Shown one piece after another: positions 51,493 through 60,369 of a stretch of 64,000 nt of DNA. Numbering within the stretch: position 1 is the stretch's first letter; every line of letters starts with the position of its first letter. The stretch comes from JALORV01 sp963754065 (lineage in GTDB: Bacteria; Pseudomonadota; Gammaproteobacteria; Burkholderiales; Burkholderiaceae_F), in NCBI GenBank assembly GCA_963754065.1, contig CAVWFH010000017.1, positions 33,090 to 97,089 on the forward strand, given 5' to 3'. The notes below the pieces were generated by a model. It saw nothing but the letters and a program-made list of their open reading frames with translations, was not told the DNA's origin and did no database searches. A program made the position numbers and the translations under genes.

Positions 51493-52176
51493 TCAGGATT
51501 GCGCGGCCAGGCGCGACCCGGTCGTCAGCGTCGCATGCAGGTCATGGGCGAAGCCGTCGAGCTGGCCGAGCACCATCCGGTTGGCCCGCGTAAACGCGTT
51601 GTAGGCCAGCACCGCCGGGATCGCTACGGCCAGTCCAAAGGCCGTCATGATCAGCGCCTCGCCCACCGGACCGGCGACCTTGTCGATCGCGATCTGTCCC
51701 GAAGAGGCGATGTTGATCAATGCACGGTAGATGCCCCAGACCGTGCCGAACAGACCGATGAATGGCGCGGTGCTGCCGACCGAGGCCAGCAGGGTGAGTC
51801 CGGCTTCGAGCCGGCCGGCCGCCTCGTTGATACGCTGGCGCAGGGCGCGCGTGATCAGTTCCGAGCGGTCGATCTGCGCGGCCAGGCTGTTTTCGGCAGC
51901 CGGATGGATCGCGGCATTCGACGCACCGACCGCCAGCGGCACGAACACGCCTTCGGCGTCGACCGGCTTGAGCGTGGCGATCGCGACCTCGATCGTCGGT
52001 GCACTCCAGAAAGCGTCGAGCTCCTTCGATGCGCGGCGTACGCGCCACCAGCCCCAGGACTTCCAGAGGATCAGGAACCAGCTGATGACCGACATGCCGA
52101 GCAGCAGGTAGGCGGTGAAGCGTATGACGCCGTCCGCCAGCTCCCAGAAGTGCGCCAGCCCCAGTGCGTTGTTCAT
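51493..52176 (-). CDS. exbB: Biopolymer transport protein ExbB
   Basis: The 227-residue inner-membrane protein has three hydrophobic segments, with LLASVGSTAPFIGLFGTVWG (about 128-147) and the VAGPVGEALIMTAFGLAVAI block (about 161-180), both standard MotA/TolQ/ExbB features. The N-terminal segment FTAYLLLGMSVISWFLIL is typical of ExbB. The ATG overlaps the dapB stop by four bases (ATGA). Operon order here: dapB, exbB, exbD, btuF, lipoprotein. Confidence 0.91.
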   Translation of the reverse strand: MNNALGLAHFWELADGVIRFTAYLLLGMSVISWFLILWKSWGWWRVRRASKELDAFWSAPTIEVAIATLKPVDAEGVFVPLAVGASNAAIHPAAENSLAAQIDRSELITRALRQRINEAAGRLEAGLTLLASVGSTAPFIGLFGTVWGIYRALINIASSGQIAIDKVAGPVGEALIMTAFGLAVAIPAVLAYNAFTRANRMVLGQLDGFAHDLHATLTTGSRLAAQS

Positions 52177-52970
52177 CGTGCCAGACCCAGGACGTCGAAC
52201 ATGTCGAAGAGGCCGCTCGATTTGTCGGCGAGGAAGCGCGCCGCTCGCAGGCTGCCGTTGGCATATGAGGTACGGCTGCCCGAGCGATGCGTGATCTCGA
52301 TCCGCTCGCCGGCCCCGGCGAACATCACCGTGTGGTCACCGACGATGTCGCCGCCCCGTATCGTTGCAAAGCCGATCGATCCCGGTCGGCGTTCCCCCGT
52401 GTGCCCCTCACGCGCGTAGACAGCGAGTTCGGCGAGCGGGCGGCCCAGCGCCGCGGCGACGACTTCACCCATCTTCAGGGCGGTGCCCGACGGTGCATCG
52501 ACCTTGTGCCGGTGATGAGCTTCGATGATCTCGATGTCGTAGCCGTCGCCGAGCATGCGCGCAGCCATCTCGACCAGCTTGAAAGTTGCATTGACGCCGA
52601 CGCTCATGTTGGGTGCGAAAACGATTGCGATGTGCTGGCTCGCGGCCTGTATCGCGCGCTTGCCGGCGTCGTCGAAGCCTGTGGTGCCGATCACCATCTT
52701 CACATTCGCGGCAATGCACGCCTCGAGATGGCGCAGCGTCGCATCGGGCCGGGTGAAGTCGATCAGTACATCGGCACCCGCCAGTGCGGCAAGTTCTGAA
52801 GTGACGCGTGCGCCGGTGGATCGGCCCATCGTTTCGGCGCAGTCGCGTCCGAGCATCGGGCTGTCGACGCGATCGAGCGCCACGCCAATCGAGAGGTCCG
52901 GCTGCGACAGCGCGGCTTCGATCAGCATCTGGCCCATCCGGCCGGATGCGCCGGCGATTGCAAGCTTCAT
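52173..52970 (-). CDS. dapB: 4-hydroxy-tetrahydrodipicolinate reductase
   Basis: DapB reduces the dihydrodipicolinate precursor in lysine and peptidoglycan synthesis. The 265-residue product shows the NAD(P) fold IAGASGRMGQMLIEA (about 4-18), VLIDFTRPDATLRHL (about 74-88), VIGTTGFDDAGKRAI (about 98-112), FAPNMSVGVNATFKL (about 123-137) and the catalytic EIIEAHHRHKVDAPSGTALK (about 150-169). The stop overlaps the exbB start. bamE is upstream, 31 bp away. Confidence 0.96.
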   Translation of the reverse strand: MKLAIAGASGRMGQMLIEAALSQPDLSIGVALDRVDSPMLGRDCAETMGRSTGARVTSELAALAGADVLIDFTRPDATLRHLEACIAANVKMVIGTTGFDDAGKRAIQAASQHIAIVFAPNMSVGVNATFKLVEMAARMLGDGYDIEIIEAHHRHKVDAPSGTALKMGEVVAAALGRPLAELAVYAREGHTGERRPGSIGFATIRGGDIVGDHTVMFAGAGERIEITHRSGSRTSYANGSLRAARFLADKSSGLFDMFDVLGLAR

Positions 52971-53001
52971 CAGGTAGCCGACCGTGTGGGCGTTGGGAAG
53001 G

Positions 53002-53514
53002 TCAGTTTGAGCCAGGAGCCGGCGTCGAGACTTCCGGCATCGGAATCGCCGGCTGATTCGAGCGGCGGGCGACGCGCTTGACGTTCGGGCCGAGGATCAG
53101 TGCATCGGCCTCGTCGTCGCCCGGCATCGGATCGGCATTGAACTTGTCGAGGCGATTGTCCTTGAAGTAGAGCGTCAGGCGCCGGTTCTGCACGGGTCCG
53201 CGCAGCGGATTCAGGTAATAGATGTAGTCGACACGGTCCTTGCGGAACTCGCTCGTCATCAGTGGCGTTCCCAGCATGAACCGCACCTGCTCGCGCGTCA
53301 TGCCGATACGCAACTGGTCGACCATTTCCTTGGTGATGATGTTGCCCTGGTGAACGTCCGGACGGTAAGGACCGAGGAACGTCGGCCCCCACGACGCGAC
53401 AGCCGAGCCCGCGTCGGATAGGGTCTGGCAGCCGGCCAGCATCACTGCGGCGGCGAGCACGGACAACAGGCGGCGAGGCGTCTGTGAGAGCGCGGGATGA
53501 CGGACTTTTGACAT
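53002..53514 (-). CDS. bamE: Outer-membrane protein assembly factor BamE
   Basis: BamE is a lipoprotein of the BAM complex that inserts outer-membrane proteins. The 170-residue product has the lipobox LAGCQTL (Cys about residue 29), then YRPDVHQGNIITKEMVDQLR and GMTREQVRFMLGTPLMTSEF (about 71-90), the SmpA/OmlA signature. Started at the ATG at 53514. An extension past it to 53541 would lengthen the signal needlessly. It faces fur across a 89-bp gap, which is the usual fur-bamE divergence. Confidence 0.93.
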   Translation of the reverse strand: MSKVRHPALSQTPRRLLSVLAAAVMLAGCQTLSDAGSAVASWGPTFLGPYRPDVHQGNIITKEMVDQLRIGMTREQVRFMLGTPLMTSEFRKDRVDYIYYLNPLRGPVQNRRLTLYFKDNRLDKFNADPMPGDDEADALILGPNVKRVARRSNQPAIPMPEVSTPAPGSN

Positions 53515-53603
53515 CGAAGCCGTATGATACTCATGCGGCACGTCTCATTTTGCCGGCACACTCCAACTGCGCACCTGCGATCCGACTGCTGCAACCTGCC
53601 GAT

Positions 53604-54059
53604 ATGCCGAACCGCTCGTCCACTTCCAGCGACCTGAAGAACATCGGGCTCAAGGCGACGGTGCCGCGACTCAAGGTGCTGGAAATCTTCCAGCGCAGCA
53701 CGGCGCAGCGCGGCATCCGCCACATGAGCGCCGAGGACGTCTACAAGGCCCTGATCGCCGAACACATCGACGTTGGCCTGGCGACCGTCTACCGGGTGCT
53801 GACACAGTTCGAGCAGGCCGGGCTGCTTTCACGCAATCATTTCGAGGGCGGCCGCGCGATGTTCGAGCTCAACGAGGGATCGCATCACGATCACCTCGTG
53901 TGCCTCACCTGCGGACGGGTCGAGGAGTTCGTCGACTCCGACATCGAAGCGCGACAGCAGCAGGTCGCTGCACAGCGCGGGTTCAAGCTGCATGACCATG
54001 CGCTCGCCCTGTACGGCGAGTGCACCAAGGTGAACTGCGAGTACCGGCCGAAGGAGTAG
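53604..54059 (+). CDS. fur: Ferric uptake regulator
   Basis: Fur represses iron-uptake genes when bound to Fe2+. The 151-residue protein has the winged HTH (about 10-85) with GLKATVPRLKVLEIFQ and DVGLATVYRVLTQFEQAGLL (about 58-77), then the metal-binding HHDHLVCLTCGRVEEF (about 93-108) and a second Cys pair region near the C-terminus (YGECTKVNCEY). The fur-bamE gap holds a palindrome-like ATGATACTCAT near 53524, only a weak Fur-box candidate. It converges on ugpC with an 8-bp gap. Confidence 0.95.
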   Translation: MPNRSSTSSDLKNIGLKATVPRLKVLEIFQRSTAQRGIRHMSAEDVYKALIAEHIDVGLATVYRVLTQFEQAGLLSRNHFEGGRAMFELNEGSHHDHLVCLTCGRVEEFVDSDIEARQQQVAAQRGFKLHDHALALYGECTKVNCEYRPKE

Positions 54060-54067
54060 GGCCGGGG

Positions 54068-55132
54068 TCAGACCGCAATGCGCTGCCGGGTCGACGCGTC
54101 GAACCAGTGCACCGCGCTGGCAGGGAATCCGAGACTGAGGTTCGAACCCGCCGCCGGCGAGTTGTCGGGTCCGGTCCGGACGATCACATCATGGCCCGCG
54201 ACCACGCCGTGTATCAGGTGCTCGGCCCCGAGCCGCTCCACGGTTTCGACCGCCATCGTCAGGCCCTCGCCACCCAGGTCCAGGTGCTCCGGACGCACGC
54301 CCAGGACAAGTACTCGCCCGGCCAGCGCGCTCACCGCGACCGGCAAGGGCAGCCGCACTCCATCCCTCGTTTCAAAGGAACGGCCGTCGGCCACGACGCG
54401 CCCTTCGAACAGGTTCATCGGGGGTGATCCGATGAAACTCGCGACAAAGGTCGTTGCCGGGCGAGAGTAGACGTCGTCCGGCGTGCCCACCTGTTCTGCG
54501 CGGCCGGCGTTCATCACGATCATGCGCTGCGCGAGTGTCATCGCCTCCACCTGGTCGTGCGTGACGTACAGGCTCGTCGTGCCCAGCCGGCGATGCAGCT
54601 TCTGGATCTCGAGCCGAGTCTGCACCCGCAGCTTCGCGTCGAGGTTCGACAACGGCTCGTCGAAGAGGAACACGGCCGGTTCGCGCACGATGGCGCGGCC
54701 CATGGCCACGCGCTGACGCTGGCCGCCCGACAACTGGCGCGGCTTGCGCTGCAACAGTTCTTCCAGTTCGAGGATCCCGGCGGCCTGGTGGACCCGCCGT
54801 TCGATGTCGGGCTTCGGCAGCTTGCGGATCTTCAGGCCATAGGCCATGTTGTCGTACACGCTCATGTGCGGATACAGCGCGTAGTTCTGGAACACCATCG
54901 CGCAGTCGCGATCCTTCGGTTCGAGATCGTTGACGATGCGCTCGCCGATGCGGATCGTGCCGCCGGAAATCTCCTCGAGCCCGGCCACCATCCTGAGCAG
55001 GGTCGACTTGCCGCAGCCCGACGGGCCGACCAGTACGACGAACTCGCCGTTGTTGACCGTCAGGCTGATTCCGTGCACGACCTGGTTGCTGCCGTAACTC
55101 TTGCGCACGTCTGCAAACTCGATTGATGCCAT
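54068..55132 (-). CDS. ugpC: Glycerol-3-phosphate ABC transporter ATP-binding protein
   Basis: The 354-residue ATPase is of the MalK/UgpC class: Walker A VGPSGCGKSTLLRMVAGLEE (about 35-54), signature LSGGQRQRVAMGRAIVREP (about 134-152), Walker B FLFDEPLSNLDAKLR (about 154-168), H-loop THDQVEAMTLAQR and a C-terminal TOBE-like regulatory domain from about 235. Neighbouring permease and binding-protein genes make glycerol-3-phosphate or glycerophosphodiesters the likely cargo. It starts two bases after the ugpE stop. Confidence 0.93.
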   Translation of the reverse strand: MASIEFADVRKSYGSNQVVHGISLTVNNGEFVVLVGPSGCGKSTLLRMVAGLEEISGGTIRIGERIVNDLEPKDRDCAMVFQNYALYPHMSVYDNMAYGLKIRKLPKPDIERRVHQAAGILELEELLQRKPRQLSGGQRQRVAMGRAIVREPAVFLFDEPLSNLDAKLRVQTRLEIQKLHRRLGTTSLYVTHDQVEAMTLAQRMIVMNAGRAEQVGTPDDVYSRPATTFVASFIGSPPMNLFEGRVVADGRSFETRDGVRLPLPVAVSALAGRVLVLGVRPEHLDLGGEGLTMAVETVERLGAEHLIHGVVAGHDVIVRTGPDNSPAAGSNLSLGFPASAVHWFDASTRQRIAV

Positions 55133-55134
55133 GG

Positions 55135-55986
55135 CTATTTTTCTGTCTCGACCAGACCCTTGACGAACCACTTCTGCATCAGCAGCACGACCAACGCCGG
55201 CGGCAGCATCGCCAGCATGGCCGTGGCCATCACGAGGTTCCATTCGTTGACGGCATCGCCGCCGGCGATCATGCGCTTGATGCCCATGACCACCGGGTAC
55301 ATGTCCTCCTGCGTCGTCACGAGCAGCGGCCACAGGTACTGGTTCCAGCCGTAGATGAACTGGATGACGAAGAGCGCCGCGATCGAGGTGCGCGACAGCG
55401 GCAGCAGCACATCCCAGAAAAAGCGCATCGGGCCGGCGCCGTCCATGCGCGCGGCCTCGGCCAGTTCGTCCGGCACGGTCAGGAAGAACTGGCGGAATAG
55501 AAAGGTCGCTGTGGCAGACGCAATGAGGGGCACCGTCAGCCCCGCGTAGCTGTTCAGCATGCCCAGGTCGGACACGACCTGGTAGGTGGGGGCGATGCGC
55601 ACTTCAACCGGCAACATCAGCGTGACGAAGATCGCCCAGAAGAAGAAATTGCGGAAGGGGAAGCGGAAATAGACGATTGCGAACGCCGACAGCAGCGAGA
55701 TCGCGATCTTGCCGAGCGCGATTCCCAGTGCGCTGACCAGGCTCACCCACAACATGCGGCCCACGGGCGCGGAAGATCCCGGGCCCTTGTCGCTGCCCGT
55801 CAGCACCGAAGCGTAGTTCGTGAAGAACTGGTCGCCGGGGATCAGCGACATCGGTGCCTGCACGATCGCCTCTGCGGTCTGGGTCGACGCCACGAAGGTG
55901 ACGTACACCGGGAACGCGACGATCAGCACGCCAACGAGCAGCACGAAGTGGGTCAGCACGGAAAGCATGGGGCGGCGTTCGACCAT
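55135..55986 (-). CDS. ugpE: Glycerol-3-phosphate ABC transporter permease UgpE
   Basis: The 283-residue permease has six hydrophobic segments and the EAA loop ELAEAARMDGAGPMRFFWDVLL (first part, about 195-214) that contacts UgpC. Other segments are PSTQTAEAIVQAP-like near the N-terminus and NQYLWPLLVTTQEDMYPVVMG (in part) near the C-terminus, as in UgpE. It ends right before ugpC. Confidence 0.93.
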   Translation of the reverse strand: MVERRPMLSVLTHFVLLVGVLIVAFPVYVTFVASTQTAEAIVQAPMSLIPGDQFFTNYASVLTGSDKGPGSSAPVGRMLWVSLVSALGIALGKIAISLLSAFAIVYFRFPFRNFFFWAIFVTLMLPVEVRIAPTYQVVSDLGMLNSYAGLTVPLIASATATFLFRQFFLTVPDELAEAARMDGAGPMRFFWDVLLPLSRTSIAALFVIQFIYGWNQYLWPLLVTTQEDMYPVVMGIKRMIAGGDAVNEWNLVMATAMLAMLPPALVVLLMQKWFVKGLVETEK

Positions 55987-56049
55987 CTCAGCTCCTTACA
56001 GCCGCCGGCCGGACCGGGGCCGAATTCGCCGGCCACGCGTGTTCGCGAC

Positions 56050-56934
56050 TCATGAGTACTGCACTTTCTTTTCGACGTAGCGGAACTGCACGACGGTCAG
56101 GGTGATGACGATCACCATCAGCACAACCGACTGGGCTGCGGAACTGCCGAGGTCCATGCCCTTGAAGCCGTCGTAATAGACCTTGTAGACGAGGATCGTC
56201 GTGGCTCGGCCCGGTCCGCCCTGGGTGGCCGCATCGACGATCGCGAAGGTCTCGAAGAACGCATAGACGATATTGATCACCAGCAGGAAAAAGGTCGTCG
56301 GCGAAAGCAGCGGAAAGACAATGGTCCAGAAGCGGCGCCACGGTCCGGCGCCGTCGATCGCGGCCGCCTCGATCAGCGACTTGGGAATCGACTGCAGTCC
56401 CGCCAGGAAGAACAGGAAGTTGTAGCTGATCTGCTTCCACACCGCCGCCATGACGATCAGCGCCATCGCATCGTTGGGGTTCAGCAGATGGTTCCAGTCG
56501 AAGCCCGCTGCGCGCAGCCAGAACGACACCATGCCGATCGACGGCGCGAACATGAAGAGCCACAGCACGCCGGCCACCGCCGGTGCCACGGCGTACGGCC
56601 ACACCATCAAGGTCTTGTAGACCGCCGCAGCGCGGATCACCCGGTCGGCGAAGACCGCGAGCAGCAGCGCGAAGCTCAGCCCCAGGCCGGCGACCAGAAG
56701 CGAGAAGATCGCGGTGATGCGGAACGAATCGAGATAGAGCTCGTCGGCGAACAGGCGCCGGAAGTTTTCCATCCCGACGAACTCGCTCGAGGTGCCGAAC
56801 GCATCCTGCATCTGGACCGACTGCAGCAGCGCCTGCGCCGCCGGCCAGAAGAAGAAGACCGTAATGATGGCCAGCTGCGGCGCCAGCAGCAGCCAGGGCA
56901 GCCACGCCGAACGGAAGCGGACGCGCTTTTCCAT
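56050..56934 (-). CDS. ugpA: Glycerol-3-phosphate ABC transporter permease UgpA
   Basis: The 294-residue permease shows an N-terminal membrane helix (WLPWLLLAPQLAIITVFFFW), SVQMQDAFGTSSEFVGMENF (about 39-58), typical of UgpA, and the EAA-type loop LIEAAAIDGAGPWRRFWTIVF (in part, about 191-210). It is followed by ugpE after 63 bp and preceded by ugpB after 88 bp. Confidence 0.93.
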   Translation of the reverse strand: MEKRVRFRSAWLPWLLLAPQLAIITVFFFWPAAQALLQSVQMQDAFGTSSEFVGMENFRRLFADELYLDSFRITAIFSLLVAGLGLSFALLLAVFADRVIRAAAVYKTLMVWPYAVAPAVAGVLWLFMFAPSIGMVSFWLRAAGFDWNHLLNPNDAMALIVMAAVWKQISYNFLFFLAGLQSIPKSLIEAAAIDGAGPWRRFWTIVFPLLSPTTFFLLVINIVYAFFETFAIVDAATQGGPGRATTILVYKVYYDGFKGMDLGSSAAQSVVLMVIVITLTVVQFRYVEKKVQYS

Positions 56935-57022
56935 CGCGCGCCTAGTCGCACCGCGCGAGCGGGCTGACCCAGCGCCGCCCTGCGTTCCGACGGGCTGTCA
57001 TCGAGCCGACCGATGTGCCGTG

Positions 57023-58336
57023 CTACTTGTTGGCCTTCTCGAACCGCTCCAGTTGTTCGTTGCCCCGCTTCACCGTCGAGTCGAGAGCCTCCTTCGGAGA
57101 CTTCTTGCCGGACCAGACCTGCTCCATCTCCTCGTCGACGATCGTGCGGATCTGTACGAAGTTTCCGAGACGGATTCCGCGCGACCGGTCGGTGGTCTTC
57201 CGGATCATCTGCGTCACCGGGACGTCGGCACCCGGGTTCTTCTTGTAGAAACCCGACTCCTCCGTCAGCTTGAATGCGGCTAGCGTGATCGGCAGGTAAC
57301 CGGTGCGCTGGTGGCTCGCAGCCTGGACGTCCGGCTTGTTGATGTAGTCGAAGAACGAGGCCACGCCCTTGTATTCGGCCGGTGTTTTGCCCGACATCAC
57401 CCAGAGGCTGGCGCCGCCTATGACCGTGTTCTGCGGCGCGCCCGAAACGTCAGGGTAGTACGGCAGCGTCGACAGGCCGGCGGCGAACTTGGCGTTGCGC
57501 TTGATCGCGCCCTGCAGCCCGGAGGAACCGGTCATCATCGCGCATTCGCCCGACGGAAAGGTTGCATCGGCAGCGTTGTCGCGTCCCTTGTAGATAAACA
57601 GGCCCTGTTTGGACATGTTCGCCAGGTTCTCGATGTGACGCTGGTGCAGCGGCGAGTTGACCACCAGCCGCGCGCTCATGCCGCCGAAGCCGTTGTTCTG
57701 CGTCGCGAACAGCGTGTCGTGCCACGCGGAGAAGCTCTCGAGCTGGGTCCAGCTGATCCAGCTCGTCGTGAACGGGCACTTGTGGCCGGACGCCTTCAGC
57801 TTGGCGGCCGCCAGCGCGACCTCGGGCCAGGTCTTCGGTGGCTTGTCCGGATCGAGGCCGGCGGCTTTGAACGCGTCCTTGTTGTAGTGGAAGACGGTCG
57901 TCGAACTGTTGAACGGCATCGACAGCATCTGTCCGTTCGGCGCGGTGTAGTAGCCGACGACCGCCGGGATGTAGGCCGACGGGTCGAACTTGTAACCGGC
58001 GCCTTTCATGACCTCGGCCACGGGCTTGATCGCACCCTTGGACGCCATCATCGTCGCCGTGCCGACCTCGAAGACCTGCAGGATGTGCGGTGCGTTGCCG
58101 GCGCGGAACGCGGCGATGGCCGCTGTCATCGACTCCGTGTACGTGCCTTTGTATACGGGGACGACCTTGAACTCCTTCTGGCTCGCATTGAATCCCTTGG
58201 CCAGGTCGTTGACCCATTCGCCGAGGGCGCCGCCCATCGCGTGCCACCATTGGATCTCGGTCTGTGCCATGGCGCTGGACGCGCCCAGCGCGAGGACGGT
58301 GGCTAGCGCACTCTTGACGAGCTTTCTGCTGAACAT
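57023..58336 (-). CDS. ugpB: sn-Glycerol-3-phosphate-binding periplasmic protein
   Basis: The 437-residue protein has a signal peptide (SALATVLALGASSAMAQ) and the UgpB fold: TEIQWWHAMGGALGEWVNDL (about 26-45) and LSMPFNSSTTVFHYNKDAFK (about 129-148). It ends with AFKLTEESGFYKKNPGADVP and a charged tail. The ATG at 58336 follows GGAGGAG. It is the first gene of ugpBAEC and would be under phosphate control in many bacteria; no clear Pho box was seen. Confidence 0.93.
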   Translation of the reverse strand: MFSRKLVKSALATVLALGASSAMAQTEIQWWHAMGGALGEWVNDLAKGFNASQKEFKVVPVYKGTYTESMTAAIAAFRAGNAPHILQVFEVGTATMMASKGAIKPVAEVMKGAGYKFDPSAYIPAVVGYYTAPNGQMLSMPFNSSTTVFHYNKDAFKAAGLDPDKPPKTWPEVALAAAKLKASGHKCPFTTSWISWTQLESFSAWHDTLFATQNNGFGGMSARLVVNSPLHQRHIENLANMSKQGLFIYKGRDNAADATFPSGECAMMTGSSGLQGAIKRNAKFAAGLSTLPYYPDVSGAPQNTVIGGASLWVMSGKTPAEYKGVASFFDYINKPDVQAASHQRTGYLPITLAAFKLTEESGFYKKNPGADVPVTQMIRKTTDRSRGIRLGNFVQIRTIVDEEMEQVWSGKKSPKEALDSTVKRGNEQLERFEKANK

Positions 58337-58450
58337 GTGTCTCCTCCGGGTCGTTCTTGATTTCTGGACAGCCTCAATTGTGCTGTAACAGGCTGACGCG
58401 CCTGTTACGATAGCCCGCCAACGGTTCCCGAGCAAAGTGTTCCGGCGCGC

Positions 58451-59311
58451 ATGATCTCGACGGGCCGTCTCCCTCTCTATGCCAGCCTCGTCCGGCTCGA
58501 CAAGCCGGTCGGGACGCTGCTGCTGCTCTGGCCGACGCTGACCGCGCTGTGGATCGCCTCCTCGGGCATCCCGGCGGCGCTGCTGCTGGCGGTCTTTGCG
58601 CTGGGCACTTTCCTGATGCGCTCGGCCGGTTGCGCCATCAACGACGCGGCCGACTTTCGATTTGACCGAAAGGTCAAGCGCACGTCCGACCGGGTGGTCG
58701 CGCGCGGCGATGTCAGCCCGCTCGAAGCGGTGGCCGTTTCTGCGGCGCTCGGTGCGATGGCGGCACTGCTGCTGCTGTTCCTGAATGAGGCGGCCATGCG
58801 CCTGGCGCTGGTTGCGGCCGCAGTCGCTGGGACCTACCCGCTCGCCAAACGGTTTTTCCCGATCCCGCAGCTCTACCTGGGCGTCGCGTTCTCTTTCGGC
58901 ATTCCGATGGCATTCGCTGCAGTCGAAGGGCAGGTGCCTGCTCTCGGCTGGCTGCTCTTCGTCGCGAACATGTTCTGGGTCGTCGCCTACGACACCGAAT
59001 ACGCCATGGTCGACCGGGACGACGACCTCAAGCTTGGCATTCGTTCATCGGCCATTTTTTTCGGGCGCTGGGACGTGGCGGCCGTGATGTTCTGCTACGG
59101 CGGATTCTTCTCGCTGATGCTGCTGGTCGGCCATGGCATCCATGCGCAGTGGCCGTACTACGTCGGATGGAGCTTCGGTGTCGCCTGCACGGTCTATCAC
59201 CATGGCCTCATTCGCACGCGCACGCGCGAAGGCTGCTTTGCGGCGTTTCGCCACAACAACTGGGTGGGTCTTGCGTTGTTCGCCGGCACGGTGGCGCACT
59301 ACCTCATATGA
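58451..59311 (+). CDS. ubiA: 4-hydroxybenzoate polyprenyltransferase
   Basis: UbiA prenylates 4-hydroxybenzoate in ubiquinone synthesis, in the inner membrane. The 286-residue protein has about eight hydrophobic segments and the two Asp-rich sites: NDAADFRFDRKVKRTSDR (about 64-81) and DTEYAMVDRDDDLKLGIRSS (about 181-200). The first segment LDKPVGTLLLLWPTLTALWI is typical. It is divergent from ugpB and converges on proC across 178 bp in which no gene is evident. Confidence 0.95.
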   Translation: MISTGRLPLYASLVRLDKPVGTLLLLWPTLTALWIASSGIPAALLLAVFALGTFLMRSAGCAINDAADFRFDRKVKRTSDRVVARGDVSPLEAVAVSAALGAMAALLLLFLNEAAMRLALVAAAVAGTYPLAKRFFPIPQLYLGVAFSFGIPMAFAAVEGQVPALGWLLFVANMFWVVAYDTEYAMVDRDDDLKLGIRSSAIFFGRWDVAAVMFCYGGFFSLMLLVGHGIHAQWPYYVGWSFGVACTVYHHGLIRTRTREGCFAAFRHNNWVGLALFAGTVAHYLI

Positions 59312-59489
59312 ACTCCGGCTCGGGACGGCTTGCCGGCCCGGATCATCGTTGCGACCCTGACCGGGGCTGACGGCCGTCCCGGCCAAGGCTCAGGGCGGAC
59401 TCGTCGGCAGCGATGCACAGACACCGTTCAACTGGCTGCGAGTGGGGTGACTGGAGCAAAGTGCTGGCGGTGACCTACCGGCGCAAGGG

Positions 59490-60299
59490 CTAATCGACGT
59501 CGAACTCTGCACCCAGCTGTGCGGCGCGATCGCGGGCGGCGCGGGCGGCTTCGACGATCCTGGTGCGCACGTCATGCAGTTCCAGATGTGCCAGCGCGGC
59601 CGCCGTGGTACCGCCCTTGGACGTGACCCTCTCGCGCAGTACCGATACCGGCTCGTCCGACTGGCGCGCAAGTTGTGCCGCCCCTGCAAATGTCTCGACG
59701 GCGAGTGTCCGTGCCTGGGCCGCGCTGAATCCCATGTCGAGTGCTGCAGCCTGCAGCGCTTCAATGAAGTAGAAAACGTAGGCCGGCCCGCTGCCCGAGA
59801 TGGCAGTGACCGGATCGAGCAGCGCCTCGTCGTCGAGCCACAGCACCTTACCGATCGATTGCAGGATGTGGTCGGCCTCGGTGCGTTGACCGTCCGAGAC
59901 GCCCGGCAGGGCCACTGCGCCGGTGATCCCCTTCTGAATCAGAGCGGGTGTATTCGGCATCGCCCGAACGATGCGGTCGTGGCCGAGCCAGCGTGCCAGC
60001 GTCCGGCCGTTTACCCCGGCAGCAATCGAGACAACCAGGGGCGCAGCCATGAACGGCGCAGCAGCCGCCACGGCGCCTCGCGCCTGCTGCGGCTTGATCG
60101 CCAGCACGACCACGTTGGCGCCGCGCAGCCATTCCCCGGCGCTGACGTGCGACGCAACGCCGAACGCCCGTTCCAGTTCCGCGCCCTTGGCGGCGTCAGG
60201 TTCGAGGACGTGCATTGCCGCGGTTGGCATGCCGCTCTGGCGCATTCCTCCCAGCATGGCGAGAGCCATGTTGCCGCCGCCGATGAATGCCACGTTCAT
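59490..60299 (-). CDS. proC: Pyrroline-5-carboxylate reductase
   Basis: ProC makes proline from pyrroline-5-carboxylate. The 269-residue enzyme shows the NAD(P) fold VAFIGGGNMALAMLGGM (about 3-19), VVLAIKPQQ (about 64-72), RAMPNTPALIQKGITG (about 113-128) and the C-terminal helices DEALLDPVTAISGSGPAYVF (about 155-174) and SKGGTTAAALAHLE (about 226-239). A yggS homologue (which often neighbours proC) is 70 bp upstream on the same strand. Confidence 0.96.
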   Translation of the reverse strand: MNVAFIGGGNMALAMLGGMRQSGMPTAAMHVLEPDAAKGAELERAFGVASHVSAGEWLRGANVVVLAIKPQQARGAVAAAAPFMAAPLVVSIAAGVNGRTLARWLGHDRIVRAMPNTPALIQKGITGAVALPGVSDGQRTEADHILQSIGKVLWLDDEALLDPVTAISGSGPAYVFYFIEALQAAALDMGFSAAQARTLAVETFAGAAQLARQSDEPVSVLRERVTSKGGTTAAALAHLELHDVRTRIVEAARAARDRAAQLGAEFDVD

Positions 60300-60311
60300 G
60301 TTGCCCCCATT

Positions 60312-60340
60312 GCCCTATGGGCTATCCCCCCGAGGGGGAG
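60312..60340. repeat. Paired small inverted repeats in the yggS-proC gap
   Basis: The 70-bp gap holds GCCC-TAT-GGGC at 60312-60322 and CCCCC-CGA-GGGGG-like pairing at 60326-60338. C-run/G-run repeats like this occur between genes in many Burkholderiales. It could act as a weak transcript-end or stabilising structure between co-directional genes. No T-tract follows. Confidence 0.35.
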
Positions 60341-60369
60341 CGAGCGTCTTCGGAGCGGCCGTGCGACGC

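Noticed and set aside
53515..53603. Fur box in the fur-bamE gap
   Set aside because: An ATGATACTCAT near 53524 is only a weak match; not enough to call an operator.
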